DNA of 64,000 bases. It comes from Litoditis marina. Lineage: Eukaryota; Nematoda; Chromadorea; Rhabditida; Rhabditidae. Under the pieces are notes generated by a model. That model searched no databases. It was not told where the DNA came from and saw only the letters and a list, made by a program, of their open reading frames with translations. A program made the position numbers and the translations under genes. How positions within the stretch are numbered: position 1 is the stretch's first letter; every line of letters begins with the position of its first letter. Positions 25,417-39,221 of the stretch are shown here, one piece after another. The stretch covers positions 62,001 to 126,000 of the forward strand of contig CAXIWQ010000075.1 of the NCBI GenBank assembly GCA_964036275.1. Reading direction: 5' to 3'.

Positions 25417-26584
25417 GTCGTATTAGGTTTTTGTAGCTGGGAGCAACATACTTGATAGCCGTATAAACTTTTTTCTGTAGCTGCACGGCAAAGAGTCAAT
25501 AACCGCATTAATTTGTTTTTTGTGGCTGTGCGCCACAGAATATAAAGTCGTATTAGGTTTTTGTAGCTGGGAGCAACAGACTTGATAGCCGTATAAACTT
25601 TTTTCTGTGGCTGCAAGGCAAAGAGGTAATAACCGCGTTGATTTGTCTTTTGTGGCTGTGCGCCACAGAATATAAAGTCGTATTAGGTTTTTGTAGCCAT
25701 GAGCAACAGACTTGATAGCCGTATAAACTTTTTTCTGTAGCTGCAAGGCAAAGAGTCGATAACCGCGTTAATTCGTATTTTGTGGCTGTGTGCCACAGAA
25801 TAGATAGTTGTATTGGGTTTTTCTAGCTGGGAGCAACATACTTGATAGCCGTATGAATTTTTTTCTGTAGCTGCAAGGCAAAGAGTCAATAACCGCGTTA
25901 ATCTGTCTTTTGTGGCTGTGCGCCACATAATGAAAAGTCGTATTAGGTTTTTGTAGCTGGGAGCAACAGACTTGATAGCCGTATGAACTTTTCCTGTAGC
26001 TGCAAGGCAAAGAGTCAATAACCGCGTTAATTCGTATTTTGTGGTTGTGCACCACAGAAAAGATAGTCGTATTAAGTTTTTGTAGCTGGTAGCAACAGAC
26101 TTGATAGCCGTATAATTTTTTTTTGTAGCTGCAAGGCAAAGAGTCAATAACCGCGTTAAACTGTCTTTGGTGGCTGTGCGCCACAGGATGTACAGTCGTA
26201 TTAGGTTTTTGTAGTTGTGAGCAACATACTTGATAGCCGTGTGAACTTTTCTCTTTAGCTACAGGGCAAAGAGTCGATAACCGCGTTAATTCGTATGTTG
26301 TGGCTGTGCGCCACAGAATAGATTGTCGTATTAGGTTTTTGTAGCTGGGAGCAACATATTTGATAGCCGTATGAACTGTTCTCTGTAGCTGCAAGGCAAA
26401 GAGTCGATAACCGCGTTAATTCGTATTTTGTGGCTGTGCGCCACAGAATAGATTGTCGTATCAGGTTTTTGTAGCTGGGAACAACAGACTTGATAGCCGT
26501 ATTAACTTTTTTCTGTAGCTGCAAAGCAAACAGTCGATAACCGCGTTAATTCGTATTTTGTGGCTGTGCGCCACAGAATAGATA
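25417..26584. repeat. 1,168-bp nine-monomer HOR, copy 1
   Basis: Starts at GTCGTATTAGG at 25417 and has the marker CCGCATTAATTTG (near 25503), which is otherwise found only in copies 2 to 4. Offset to copy 2 is about 3,111 bp, that is 1,168 plus the 1,943-bp tetramer block that follows. Confidence 0.75.
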
Positions 26585-28527
26585 GTCGTATTAGGTTTTT
26601 GTAGCTGGGAGCAACATACTTGATAGCCGTATAAACTTTTTTCTGTAGCTGCACGGCAAAGAGTCAATAACCGCGTTAATTTGTCTTTTGTGGCTGTGCG
26701 CCACAGAATATAAAGTCGTATTAGGTTTTCGTAGCTGGGAGCAACAGACTTGATAGCCGTATGAACTTTTCTCTTTAGCTGCAGGGCAAAGAGTCGATAA
26801 CCGCGTTAATTCGTATGTTGTGGCTGTGCGCCACAGAATAGATTGTCGTATTAGGTTTTTGTAGCTGGGAGCAACATATTTGATAGCCGTATGAACTGTT
26901 CTCTGTAGCTGCAAGGCAAAGAGTCGATAGCCGCGTTAATTCGTATTTTGTGGCTGTGCGCCACAGAATAGATTGTCGTATCAGGTTTTTGTAGCTGGGA
27001 ACAACAGACTTGATAGCCGTATTAACTTTTTTCTGTAGCTGCAAAGCAAACAGTCGATAACCGCGTTAATTCGTATTTTGTGGCTGTGCGCCACAGAATA
27101 GATAGTCGTATTAGGTTTTTGTAGCTGGGAGCAACATACTTGATAGCCGTATAAACTTTTTTCTGTAGCTGCACGGCAAAGAGTCAATAACCGCGTTAAT
27201 TTGTCTTTTGTGGCTGTGCGCCACAGAATATAAAGTCGTATTAGGTTTTTGTAGCTGGGAGCAACAGACTTGATAGCCGTATAAACTTTTCTCTTTAGCT
27301 GCAGACCAACAAGTCGATAACCGCGATAATTCGTATTTTGTGGCTGTGCGCCACAGAATAGATTGTCGTATTAGGTTTTTGTAGCTGGGAGCAACAGATT
27401 TGATAGCCGTATGAACTGTTCTCTGTAGCTGCAAGGCAAAGAGTCGATGACCGCGTTAATTCGTATTTTGTGGCTGTGCGCCACAGAATAGTATTACGTT
27501 TTTGTAGCTGGGAGCAACATACTTGATAGCCGTATAACCTTTTTTCTGTAGCTGCACGGCAAAGAGTCAATAACCGCGTTTATTTGTCTTTTGTGGCTGT
27601 GCGCCACAGAATATAAAGTCGTATTAGGTTTTTGTAGCTGGGAGCAACAGACTCGATAGCCGTATGAACTTTTCTCTTTAGCTGCAGGGCAAAGAGTCGA
27701 TAACCGCGTTAATTCGTATGTTGTGGCTGTGCGCCACAGAATAGATTGTCGTATTAGGTTTTTGTAGCTGGGAGCAACATATTTGATAGCCGTATGAACT
27801 GTTCTCTGTAGCTGCAAGGCAAAGAGTCGATAACCGCGTTAATTCGTATTTTGTGGCTGTGCGCCACAGAATAGATTGTCGTATCAGGTTTTTGTAGCTG
27901 GGAACAACAGACTTGATAGCCGTATTAACTTTTTTCTGTAGCTGCAAAGCAAACAGTCGATAACCGCGTTAATTCGTATCTTGTGGCTGTGCGCCACAGA
28001 ATAGATAGTCGTATTAGGTTTTCGTAGCTGGGAGCAACATACTTGATAGCCGTATAAACTTTTTTCTGTAGCTGCACGGCAAAGAGTCAATAACCGCGTT
28101 AATTTGTCTTTTGTGGCTGTGCGCCACAGAATATAAAGTCGTATTAGGTTTTCGTAGCTGGGAGCAACAGACTTGATAGCCGTATGAACTTTTCTCTTTA
28201 GCTGCAGGGCAAAGAGTCGATAACCGCGTTAATTCGTATGTTGTGGCTGTGCGCCACAGAATAGATTGTCGTATTAGGTTTTTGTAGCTGGGAGCAACAT
28301 ATTTGATAGCCGTATGAACTGTTCTCTGTAGCTGCAAGGCAAAGAGTCGATAACCGCGTTAATTCGTATTTTGTGGCTGTGCGCCACAGAATAGATTGTC
28401 GTATCAGGTTTTTGTAGCTGGAAACAACAGACTTGATAGCCGTATTAACTTTTTTCTGTAGCTGCAAAGCAAACAGTCGATAACCGCGTTAATTCGTATT
28501 TTGTGGCTGTGCGCCACAGAATAGATA
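26585..28527. repeat. 520-bp four-monomer HOR block
   Basis: A cycle of four variants repeats with a 520-bp offset (26585 to 27105, and 28008 to 28528). The markers in order are GCACGGCAAAG, then the pair TTTCGTAGC with TTTAGCTGCAGGGC, then CATATTTGATAGCC with GCAAGGC, then GGGAACAAC with GCAAAGCAAAC. The regular pattern is broken by a 383-bp segment at about 27105-27487 that uses different variants, including a monomer with a 6-7-nt deletion (AGAATAGTATTACG). Confidence 0.75.
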
Positions 28528-31500
28528 GTCGTATTAGGTTTTTGTAGCTGGGAGCAACATACTTGATAGCCGTATAAACTTTTTTCTGTAGCTGCACGGC
28601 AAAGAGTCAATAACCGCATTAATTTGTTTTTTGTGGCTGTGCGCCACAGAATATAAAGTCGTATTAGGTTTTTGTAGCTGGGAGCAACAGACTTGATAGC
28701 CGTATAAACTTTTTTCTGTAGCTGCAAGGCAAAGAGGTAATAACCGCGTTAATTTGTCTTTTGTGGCTGTGCGCCACAGAATATAAAGTCGTATTAGGTT
28801 TTTGTAGCCATGAGCAACAGACTTGATAGCCGTATAAACTTTTTTCTGTAGCTGCAAGGCAAAGAGTCGATAACCGCGTTAATTCGTATTTTGTGGCTGT
28901 GTGCCACAGAATAGATAGTTGTATTGGGTTTTTCTAGCTGGGAGCAACATACTTGATAGCCGTATGAATTTTTTTCTGTAGCTGCAAGGCAAAGAGTCAA
29001 TAACCGCGTTAATCTGTCTTTTGTGGCTGTGCGCCACATAATGAAAAGTCGTATTAGGTTTTTGTAGCTGGGAGCAACAGACTTGATAGCCGTATGAACT
29101 TTTTCCTGTAGCTGCAAGGCAAAGAGTCAATAACCGCGTTAATTCGTATTTTGTGGTTGTGCACCACAGAAAAGATAGTCGTATTAAGTTTTTGTAGCTG
29201 GTAGCAACAGACTTGATAGCCGTATAATTTTTTTTGTAGCTGCAAGGCAAAGAGTCAATAACCGCGTTAAACTGTCTTTGGTGGCTGTGCGCCACAGGAT
29301 GTACAGTCGTATTAGGTTTTTGTAGTTGTGAGCAACAGACTTGATAGCCGTGTGAACTTTTCTCTTTAGCTGCAGGGCAAAGAGTCGATAACCGCGTTAA
29401 TTCGTATGTTGTGGCTGTGCGCCACAGAATAGATTGTCGTATTAGGTTTTTGTAGCTGGGAGCAACATAGTTGATGGCCGTATGAACTGTTCTCTGTAGC
29501 TGCAAGGCAAAGAGTCGATAACCGCGTTAATTCGTATTTTGTGGCTGTGCGCCACAGAAAAGATTGTCGTATCAGGTTTTTGTAGCTGGGAACAACAGAC
29601 TTGATAGCCGTATTAACTTTTTTCTGTAGCTGCAAAGCAAACAGTCGATAACCGCGTTAATTCGTATTTTGTGGCTGTGCGCCACAGAATAGATAGTCGT
29701 ATTAGGTTTTTGTAGCTGGGAGCAACATACTTGATAGCCGTATAAACTTTTTTCTGTAGCTGCACGGCAAAGAGTCAATAACCGCATTAATTTGTTTTTT
29801 GTGGCTGTGCGCCACAGAATATAAAGTCGTATTAGGTTTTTGTAGCTGGGAGCAACAGACTTGATAGCCGTATAAACTTTTTTCTGTAGCTGCAAGGCAA
29901 AGAGGTAATAACCGCGTTAATTTGTCTTTTGTGGCTGTGCGCCACAGAATATAAAGTCGTATTAGGTTTTTGTAGCCATGAGCAACAGACTTGATAGCCG
30001 TATAAACTTTTTTCTGTAGCTGCAAGGCAAAGAGTCGATAACCGCGTTAATTCGTATTTTGTGGCTGTGTGCCACAGAATAGATAGTTGTATTGGGTTTT
30101 TCTAGCTGGGAGCAACATACTTGATAGCCGTATGAATTTTTTTCTGTAGCTGCAAGGCAAAGAGTCAATAACCGCGTTAATCTGTCTTTTGTGGCTGTGC
30201 GCCACATAATGAAAAGTCGTATTAGGTTTTTGTAGCTGGGAGCAACAGACTTGATAGCCGTATGAACTTTTTCCTGTAGCTGCAAGGCAAAGAGTCAATA
30301 ACCGCGTTAATTCGTATTTTGTGGTTGTGCACCACAGAAAAGATAGTCGTATTAAGTTTTTGTAGCTGGTAGCAACAGACTTGATAGCCGTATAATTTTT
30401 TTTGTAGCTGCAAGGCAAAGAGTCAATAACCGCGTTAAACTGTCTTTGGTGGCTGTGCGCCACAGGATGTACAGTCGTATTAGGTTTTTGTAGTTGTGAG
30501 CAACAGACTTGATAGCCGTGTGAACTTTTCTCTTTAGCTGCAGGGCAAAGAGTCGATAACCGCGTTAATTCGTATGTTGTGGCTGTGCGCCACAGAATAG
30601 ATTGTCGTATTAGGTTTTTGTAGCTGGGAGCAACATATTTGATAGCCGTATGAACTGTTCTCTGTAGCTGCAAGGCAAAGAGTCGATAACCGCGTTAATT
30701 CGTATTTTGTGGCTGTGCGCCACAGAAAAGATTGTCGTATCAGGTTTTTGTAGCTGGGAACAACAGACTTGATAGCCGTATTAACTTTTTTCTGTAGCTG
30801 CAAAGCAAACAGTCGATAACCGCGTTAATTCGTATTTTGTGGCTGTGCGCCACAGAATAGATAGTCGTATTAGGTTTTTGTAGCTGGGAGCAACATACTT
30901 GATAGCCGTATAAACTTTTTTCTGTAGCTGCACGGCAAAGAGTCAATAACCGCATTAATTTGTTTTTTGTGGCTGTGCGCCACAGAATATAAAGTCGTAT
31001 TAGGTTTTTGTAGCTGGGAGCAACAGACTTGATAGCCGTATAAACTTTTTTCTGTAGCTGCAAGGCAAAGAGGTAATAACCGCGTTAATTTGTCTTTTGT
31101 GGCTGTGCGCCACAGAATATAAAGTCGTATTAGGTTTTTGTAGCCATGAGCAACAGACTTGATAGCCGTATAAACTTTTTTCTGTAGCTGCAAGGCAAAG
31201 AGTCGATAACCGCGTTAATTCGTATTTTGTGGCTGTGTGCCACAGAATAGATAGTTGTATTGGGTTTTTCTAGCTGGGAGCAACATACTTGATAGCCGTA
31301 TGAATTTTTTTCTGTAGCTGCAAGGCAAAGAGTCAATAACCGCGTTAATCTGTCTTTTGTGGCTGTGCGCCACATAATGAAAAGTCGTATTAGGTTTTTG
31401 TAGCTGGGAGCAACAGACTTGATAGCCGTATGAACTTTTTCCTGTAGCTGCAAGGCAAAGAGTCAATAACCGCGTTAATTCGTATTTTGTGGTTGTGCAC

Positions 31501-31575
31501 CACAGAAAAGATAGTCGTATTAAGTTTTTGTAGCTGGTAGCAACAGACTTGATAGCCGTATAATTTTTTTTTTGT
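28528..31575. repeat. 1,168-bp nine-monomer HOR, copies 2, 3 and partial 4
   Basis: Copies start at 28528, 29696 and 30864, exactly 1,168 bp apart (nine monomers minus 2 nt). The marker CCGCATTAATTTG lies in the same place in each. Copy 4 follows the pattern to about 31575 and then changes order. The copies look nearly identical by eye, differing mainly in the T-run length near 29230, 30400 and 31565 and in rare substitutions. Confidence 0.8.
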
Positions 31576-34500
31576 AGCTGCAAGGCAAAGAGTCAATAAC
31601 CGCGTTAAACTGTCTTTGGTGGCTGTGCGCCACAGGATGTACAGTCGTATTAGGTTTTTGTAGTTGTGAGCAACAGACTTATTAGCCGTGTGATTTTTTT
31701 TCTGTAACTGCAAGCCGAAAAGTCGATAACCGCGTTAATTTGTATTTCGTGGCTGTGCGCCACAGAATAGATAGTCGTATCAGGTTCTTGTAGCTGGGAG
31801 CAACAGACTTGATAGCCGTATGAGCTTTTTCCTGTAGCTGCAAGGCAAAGAGTCAATAACCGCGTTAATTTGTCTTTTGTGGCTGTGCGCCACAGAATAT
31901 AAAGTCGTATTAGGTTTTTGTAGCTGGGAGCAACAGACTTGATAGCCGTATAACCTTTTTTCTGTAGCTGCACGGCAAAGAGTCAATAACCGCGTTTATT
32001 TGTCTTTTGTGGCTGTGCGCCACAAAATATAAAGTCGTATTAGGTTTTCGTAGCTGGGAGCAACAGACTCGATAGCCGTATGAACTTTTCTCTTTAGCTG
32101 CAGGGCAAAGAGTCGATAACCGCGTTAATTCGTATTTTGTGGCTGTGTGCCACAGAATAGATAGTTGTATTGGGTTTTTCTAGCTGGGAGCAACATATTT
32201 GATAGCCGTATGAACTGTTCTCTGTAGCTGCAAGGCAAAGAGTCGATAACCGCGTTAATTCGTATTTTGTGGCTGTGCGCCACGGAATAGATTGTCGTAT
32301 CAGGTTTTTGTAGCTGGGAACAACAGACTTGATAGCCGTATTAACTTTTTTTCTGTAGCTGCAAAGCAAACAGTCGATAACCGCGTTAATTCGTATTTTG
32401 TGGTTGTGCACCACAGAAAAGATAGTCGTATTAAGTTTTTGTAGCTGGTAGCAACAGACTTGATAGCCGTATAATTTTTTTTTGTAGCTGCAAGGCAAAG
32501 AGTCAATAACCGCGTTAAACTGTCTTTGGTGGCTGTGCGCCACAGGATGTACAGTCGTATTAGGTTTTTGTAGTTGTGAGCAACAGACTTGATAGCCGTG
32601 TGATTTTTTTTCTGTAACTGCAAGCCGAAAAGTCGATAACCGCGTTAATTTGTATTTCGTGGCTGTGCGCCACAGAATAGATTGTCGTATTAGGTTTTTG
32701 TAGCTGGGAGCAACATATTTGATAGCCGTATGAACTGTTCTCTGTAGCTGCAAGGCAAAGAGTCGATAACCGCGTTAATTCGTATTTTGTGGCTGTGCGC
32801 CACAGAATAGATTGTCGTATCAGGTTTTTGTAGCTGGGAACAACAGACTTGATAGCCGTATTAACTTTTTTCTGTAGCTGCAAAGCAAACAGTCGATAAC
32901 CGCGTTAATTCGTATTTTGTGGCTGTGCGCCACAGAATAGATAGTCGTATTAGGTTTTTGTAGCTGGGAGCAACATACTTGATAGCCGTATAAACTTTTT
33001 TCTGTAGCTGCACGGCAAAGAGTCAATAACCGCGTTAATTTGTCTTTTGTGGCTGTGCGCCACAGAATATAAAGTCGTATTAGGTTTTTGTAGCTGGGAG
33101 CAACAGACTTGATAGCCGTATAACCTTTTTTCTGTAGCTGCACGGCAAAGAGTCAATAACCGCGTTTATTTGTCTTTTGTGGCTGTGCGCCACAGAATAT
33201 AAAGTCGTATTAGGTTTTCGTAGCTGGGAGCAACAGACTCGATAGCCGTATGAACTTTTCTCTTTAGCTGCAGGGCAAAGAGTCGATAACCGCGTTAATT
33301 CGTATGTTGTGGCTGTGCGCCACAGAATAGATTGTCGTATTAGGTTTTTGTAGCTGGGAGCAACATATTTGATAGCCGTATGAACTGTTCTCTGTAGCTG
33401 CAAGGCAAAGAGTCGATAACCGCGTTAATTCGTATTTTGTGGCTGTGCGCCACAGAATAGATTGTCGTATCAGGTTTTTGTAGCTGGGAACAACAGACTT
33501 GATAGCCGTATTAACTTTTTTCTGTAGCTGCAAAGCAAACAGTCGATAACCGCGTTAATTCGTATTTTGTGGCTGTGCGCCACAGAATAGATAGTCGTAT
33601 TAGGTTTTTGTAGCTGGGAGCAACATACTTGATAGCCGTATAAACTTTTTTCTGTAGCTGCACGGCAAAGAGTCAATAACCGCGTTAATTTGTTTTTTGT
33701 GGCTGTGCGCCACAGAATATAAAGTCGTATTAGGTTTTTGTAGCTGAGAGCAACAGACTTGATAGCCGTATAAACTTTTTTTCTGTAGCTGCAAGGCAAA
33801 GAGGTAATAACCGCGTTGCGCCACAGAATATAAAGTCGTATTAGGTTTTTGTAGCCATGAGCAACAGACTTGATAGCCGTATGAACTTTTTTCTGTAGCT
33901 GCAAGGCAAAGAGTCGATAACCGCGTTAATTCGTATTTTGTGGCTGTGTGCCACAGAATAGATAGTTGTATTGGGTTTTTCTAGCTGGGAGCAACATACT
34001 TGATAGCCGTATGAATTTTTTTCTGTAGCTGCAAGGCAAAGAGTCAATAACCGCGTTAATCTGTCTTTTGTGGCTGTGCGCCACATAATGAAAAGTCGTA
34101 TTAGGTTTTTGTAGCTGGTAGCAACAGACTTGATAGCCGTATAATTTTTTTTTGTAGCTGCAAGGCAAAGAGTCAATAACCGCGTTAAACTGTCTTTTGT
34201 GGCTGTGCGCCACAGGATGTACAGTCGTATTAGGTTTTTGTAGTTGTGAGCAACAGACTTGATAGCCGTGTGATTTTTTTTTCTGTAACTGCAAGCCGAA
34301 AAGTCGATAACCGCGTTAATTTGTATTTCGTGGCTGTGCGCCACAGAATAGATAGTCGTATCAGGTTCTTGTAGCTGGGAGCAACAGACTTGATAGCCGT
34401 ATGAGCTTTTTCCTGTAGCTGCAAGGCAAAGAGTCAATAACCGCGTTAATTTGTCTTTTGTGGCTGTGCGCAGAATATAAAGTCGTATTAGGTTTTTGTA

Positions 34501-35590
34501 GCTGGGAGCAACAGACTTGATAGCCGTATAACCTTTTTTCTGTAGCTGCACGGCAAAGAGTCAATAACCGCGTTTATTTGTCTTTTGTGGCTGTGCGCCA
34601 CAGAATATAAAGTCGTATTAGGTTTTCGTAGCTGGGAGCAACAGACTCGATAGCCGTATGAACTTTTCTCTTTAGCTGCAGGGCAAAGAGTCGATAACCG
34701 CGTTAATTCGTATGTTGTGGCTGTGCGCCACAGAATAGATTGTCGTATTAGTATTAGGTTTTTGTAGCTGGGAGCAACATATTTGATAGCCGTATGAACT
34801 GTTCTCTGTAGCTGCAAGGCAAAGAGTCGATAACCGCGTTAATTCGTATTTTGTGGCTGTGCGCCACGGAATAGATTGTCGTATCAGGTTTTTGTAGCTG
34901 GGAACAACAGACTTGATAGCCGTATTAACTTTTTTCTGTAGCTGCAAAGCAAACAGTCGATAACCGCGTTAATTCGTATTTTGTGGCTGTGCGCCACAGA
35001 ATAGATAGTCGTATTAGGTTTTTGTAGCTGGGAGCAACATACTTGATAGCCGTATAAACTTTTTTCTGTAGCTGCACGGCAAAGAGTCAATAACCGCGTT
35101 AATTTGTCTTTTATGGCTGTGCGCCACAGAATATAAAGTCGTATTAGGTTTTCGTAGCTGGGAGCAACAGACTTGATAGCCGTATGAACTTTTCTCTTTA
35201 GCTGCAGGGCAAAGAGTCGATAACCGCGTTAATTCGTATGTTGTGGCTGTGCGCCACAGAATAGATTGTCGTATTAGGTTTTTGTAGCTGGGAGCAACAT
35301 ATTTGATAGCCGTATGAACTGTTCTCTGTAGCTGCAGGGCAATGAGTCGATAACCGCGTTAATTCGTATTTTGTGGCTGTGCGCCACAGAATAGATTGTC
35401 GTATCAGGTTTTTGTAGCTGGGAACAACAGACTTGATAGCCGTATGAACTTTTCTCTTTAGCTGCAGGGCAAAGAGTCGATAACCGCGTTAATTCGTATT
35501 TTGTGGCTGTGCGCCACAGAATAGATTGTCGTATCAGGTTTTTGTAGCTGGGAACAACAGACTTGATAGCCGTATTAACTTTTTTCTGTA
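31576..35590. repeat. Mixed satellite block
   Basis: Monomers of the tetramer and nine-monomer families in shuffled order. Small lesions help to trace relationships. A 20-bp deletion at about 33817 joins CCGCGTT to GCGCCACAG. A 4-nt deletion at 34470 gives GTGCGCAGAAT. A 6-nt GTATTA duplication lies near 34748. The segment from about 33722 to 35440 is closely matched 16,965 bp downstream. Confidence 0.7.
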
Positions 35591-38500
35591 GCTGCAAAGC
35601 AAACAGTCGATAACCGCGTTAATTCGTATTCTGTGGCTGTGCGCCACAGAATAGATAGTCGTATTAGGTTTTTGTAGCTGGGAGCAACATACTTGATAGC
35701 CGTATAAACTTTTTTCTGTAGCTGAGTCAATAACCGCGTTAATTTGTCTTTTGTGGCTGTGCGCCACAGAATATAAAGTCGTATTAGGTTTTTGTAGCTG
35801 GGAGCAACAGACTTGATAGCCGTATAACCTTTTTTCTGTAGCTGCACGGCAAAGAGTCAATAACCGCGTTTATTTGTCTTTTGTGGCTGTGCGCCACAGA
35901 ATATAAAGTCGTATTAGGTTTTCGTAGCTGGGAGCAACAGACTCGATAGCCGTATGAACTTTTCTCTTTAGCTGCAGGGCAAAGAGTCGATAACCGCGTT
36001 AATTCGTATGTTGTGGCTGTGCGCCACAGAATAGATTGTCGTATTAGGTTTTTGTAGCTGGGAGCAACATATTTGATAGCCGTATGAACTGTTCTCTGTA
36101 GCTGCAAGGCAAAGAGTCGATAACCGCGTTAATTCGTATTTTGTGGCTGTGCGCCACAGAATAGATTGTCGTATCAGGTTTTTGTAGCTGGGAACAACAG
36201 ACTTGATAGCCGTATTAACTTTTTTCTGTAGCTGCAAAGCAAACAGTCGATAACCGCGTTAATTCGTATTTTGTGGCTGTGCGCCACAGAATAGATAGTC
36301 GTATTAGGTTTTTGTAGCTGGGAGCAACATACTTGATAGCCGTATAAACTTTTTTCTGTAGCTGCACGGCAAAGAGTCAATAACCGCGTTAATTTGTCTT
36401 TTGTGGCTGTGCGCCACAGAATATAAAGTCGTATTAGGTTTTTGTAGCTGGGAGCAACAGACTTGATAGCCGTATGAACTGTTCTCTGTAGCTGCAAGGC
36501 AAAGAGTCGATAACCGCGTTAATTCGTATTTTGTGGCTGTGCGCCACAGAATAGATTGTCGTATTAGGTTTTTGTAGCTGGGAGCAACATATTTGATAGC
36601 CGTATGAACTGTTCTCTGTAGCTGCAAGGCAAAGAGTCGATAACCGCGTTAATTCGTATTTTGTGGCTGTGCGCCACAGAATAGATTGTCGTATCAGGTT
36701 TTTGTAGCTGGGAACAACAGACTTGATAGCCGTATTAACTTTTTTCTGTAGCTGCAAAGCAAACAGTCGATAACCGCGTTAATTCGTATTCTGTGGCTGT
36801 GCGCCACAGAATAGATAGTCGTATTAGGTTTTTGTAGCTGGGAGCAACATACTTGATAGCCGTATAACCTTTTTTCTGTAGCTGCACGGCAAAGAGTCAA
36901 TAACCGCGTTTATTTGTCTTTTGTGGCTGTGCGCCACAGAATATAAAGTCGTATTAGGTTTTCGTAGCTGGGAGCAACAGACTCGATAGCCGTATGAACT
37001 TTTCTCTTTAGCTGCAGGGCAAAGAGTCGATAACCGCGTTAATTCGTATGTTGTGGCTGTGCGCCACAGAATAGATTGTCGTATTAGGTTTTTGTAGCTG
37101 GGAGCAACATATTTGATAGCCGTATGAACTGTTCTCTGTAGCTGCAAGGCAAAGAGTCGATAACCGCGTTAATTCGTATTTTGTGGCTGTGCGCCACGGA
37201 ATAGATTGTCGTATCAGGTTTTTGTAGCTGGGAACAACAGACTTGATAGCCGTATTAACTTTTTTCTGTAGCTGCAAAGCAAACAGTCGATAACCGCGTT
37301 AATTCGTATTTTGTGGCTGTGCGCCACAGAATAGATAGTCGTATTAGGTTTTTGTAGCTGGGAGCAACATACTTGATAGCCGTATAAACTTTTTTCTGTA
37401 GCTGCACGGCAAAGAGTCAATAACCGCGTTAATTTGTCTTTTATGGCTGTGCGCCACAGAATATAAAGTCGTATTAGGTTTTCGTAGCTGGGAGCAACAG
37501 ACTTGATAGCCGTATGAACTTTTCTCTTTAGCTGCAGGGCAAAGAGTCGATAACCGCGTTAATTCGTATGTTGTGGCTGTGCGCCACAGAATAGATTGTC
37601 GTATTAGGTTTTTGTAGCTGGGAGCAACATATTTGATAGCCGTATGAACTGTTCTCTGTAGCTGCAAGGCAAAGAGTCGATAACCGCGTTAATTCGTATT
37701 TTGTGGCTGTGCGCCACAGAATAGATTGTCGTATCAGGTTTTTGTAGCTGGGAACAACAGACTTGATAGCCGTATTAACTTTTTTCTGTAGCTGCAAAGC
37801 AAACAGTCGATAACCGCGTTAATTCGTATTCTGTGGCTGTGCGCCACAGAATAGATAGTCGTATTAGGTTTTCGTAGCTGGGAGCAACAGACTCGATAGC
37901 CGTATGAACTTTTCTCTTTAGCTGCAGGGCAAAGAGTCGATAACCGCGTTAATTCGTATGTTGTGGCTGTGCGCCACAGAATAGATTGTCGTATTAGGTT
38001 TTTGTAGCTGGGAGCAACATATTTGATAGCCGTATGAACTGTTCTCTGTAGCTGCAAGGCAAAGAGTCGATAACCGCGTTAATTCGTATTTTGTGGCTGT
38101 GCGCCACAGAATAGATTGTCGTATCAGGTTTTTGTAGCTGGGAACAACAGACTTGATAGCCGTATTAACTTTTTTCTGTAGCTGCAAAGCAAACAGTCGA
38201 TAACCGCGATAATTCGTATTTTGTGGCTGTGCGCCACAGAATAGATAGTCGTATTAGGTTTTTGTAGCTGGGAGCAACATACTTGATAGCCGTATAAACT
38301 TTTTTCTGTAGCTGCACGGCAAAGAGTCAATAACCGCGTTAATTTGTCTTTTGTGGCTGTGCGCCACAGAATATAAAGTCGTATTAGGTTTTTGTAGCTA
38401 GGAGCAACAGACTTGATAGCCGTATGAACTGTTCTCTGTAGCTGCAAGGCAAAGAGTCGATAACCGCGTTAATTCGTATTTTGTGGCTGTGCGCCACAGA

Positions 38501-39221
38501 ATAGATTGTCGTATTAGGTTTTTGTAACTGGGAGCAACATATTTGATAGCCGTATGAACTGTTCTCTGTAGCTGCAAGGCAAAGAGTCGATAACCGCGTT
38601 AATTCGTATTTTGTGGCTGTGCGCCACAGAATAGATTGTCGTATCAGGTTTTTGTAGCTGGGAACAACAGACTTGATAGCCGTATTAACTTTTTTCTGTA
38701 GCTGCAAAGCAAACAGTCGATAACCGCGTTAATTCGTATTCTGTGGCTGTGCGCCACAGAATAGATAGTCGTATTAGGTTTTTGTAGCTGGGAGCAACAT
38801 ACTTGATAGCCGTATAAACTGTTTTCTGTAGCTGCACGGCAAAGAGTCAATAACCGAGTTAATTTGTCTTTTGTGGCTGTGTGCCACAGAATATAAAGTC
38901 GTATTAGGTTTTTGTAGCTGGGAGCAACAGACTTGATAGCCGTATGAACTGTTCTCTGTAGCTGCAAGGCAAAGAGTCGATAACCGCGTTAATTCGTATT
39001 TTGTGGCTGTGCGCCACAGAATAGATTGTCGTATCAGGTTTTTGTAGCTGGGAACAACAGACTTGATAGCCGTATTAACTTTTTTCTGTAGCTGCAAAGC
39101 AAACAGTCGATAACCGCGTTAATTCGTATTTTGTGGCTGTGCGCCACAGAATAGATAGTCGTATTAGGTTTTTGTAGCTGGGAGCAACAGACTTGATAGC
39201 CGTATAAACTTTTTTTCTGTA
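35591..39221. repeat. ~3.63-kb higher-order repeat, copy 1
   Basis: About 28 monomers. The sequence from GCTGCAAAGC at 35591 recurs at 39222 (offset 3,631 bp), falling to about 3,618 bp further in through small deletions in the second copy. It includes a monomer with a 10-nt deletion (GTAGCTGAGTCAATAACC near 35720), also seen near 39350, 43230, 47112 and 49053. Confidence 0.75.
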
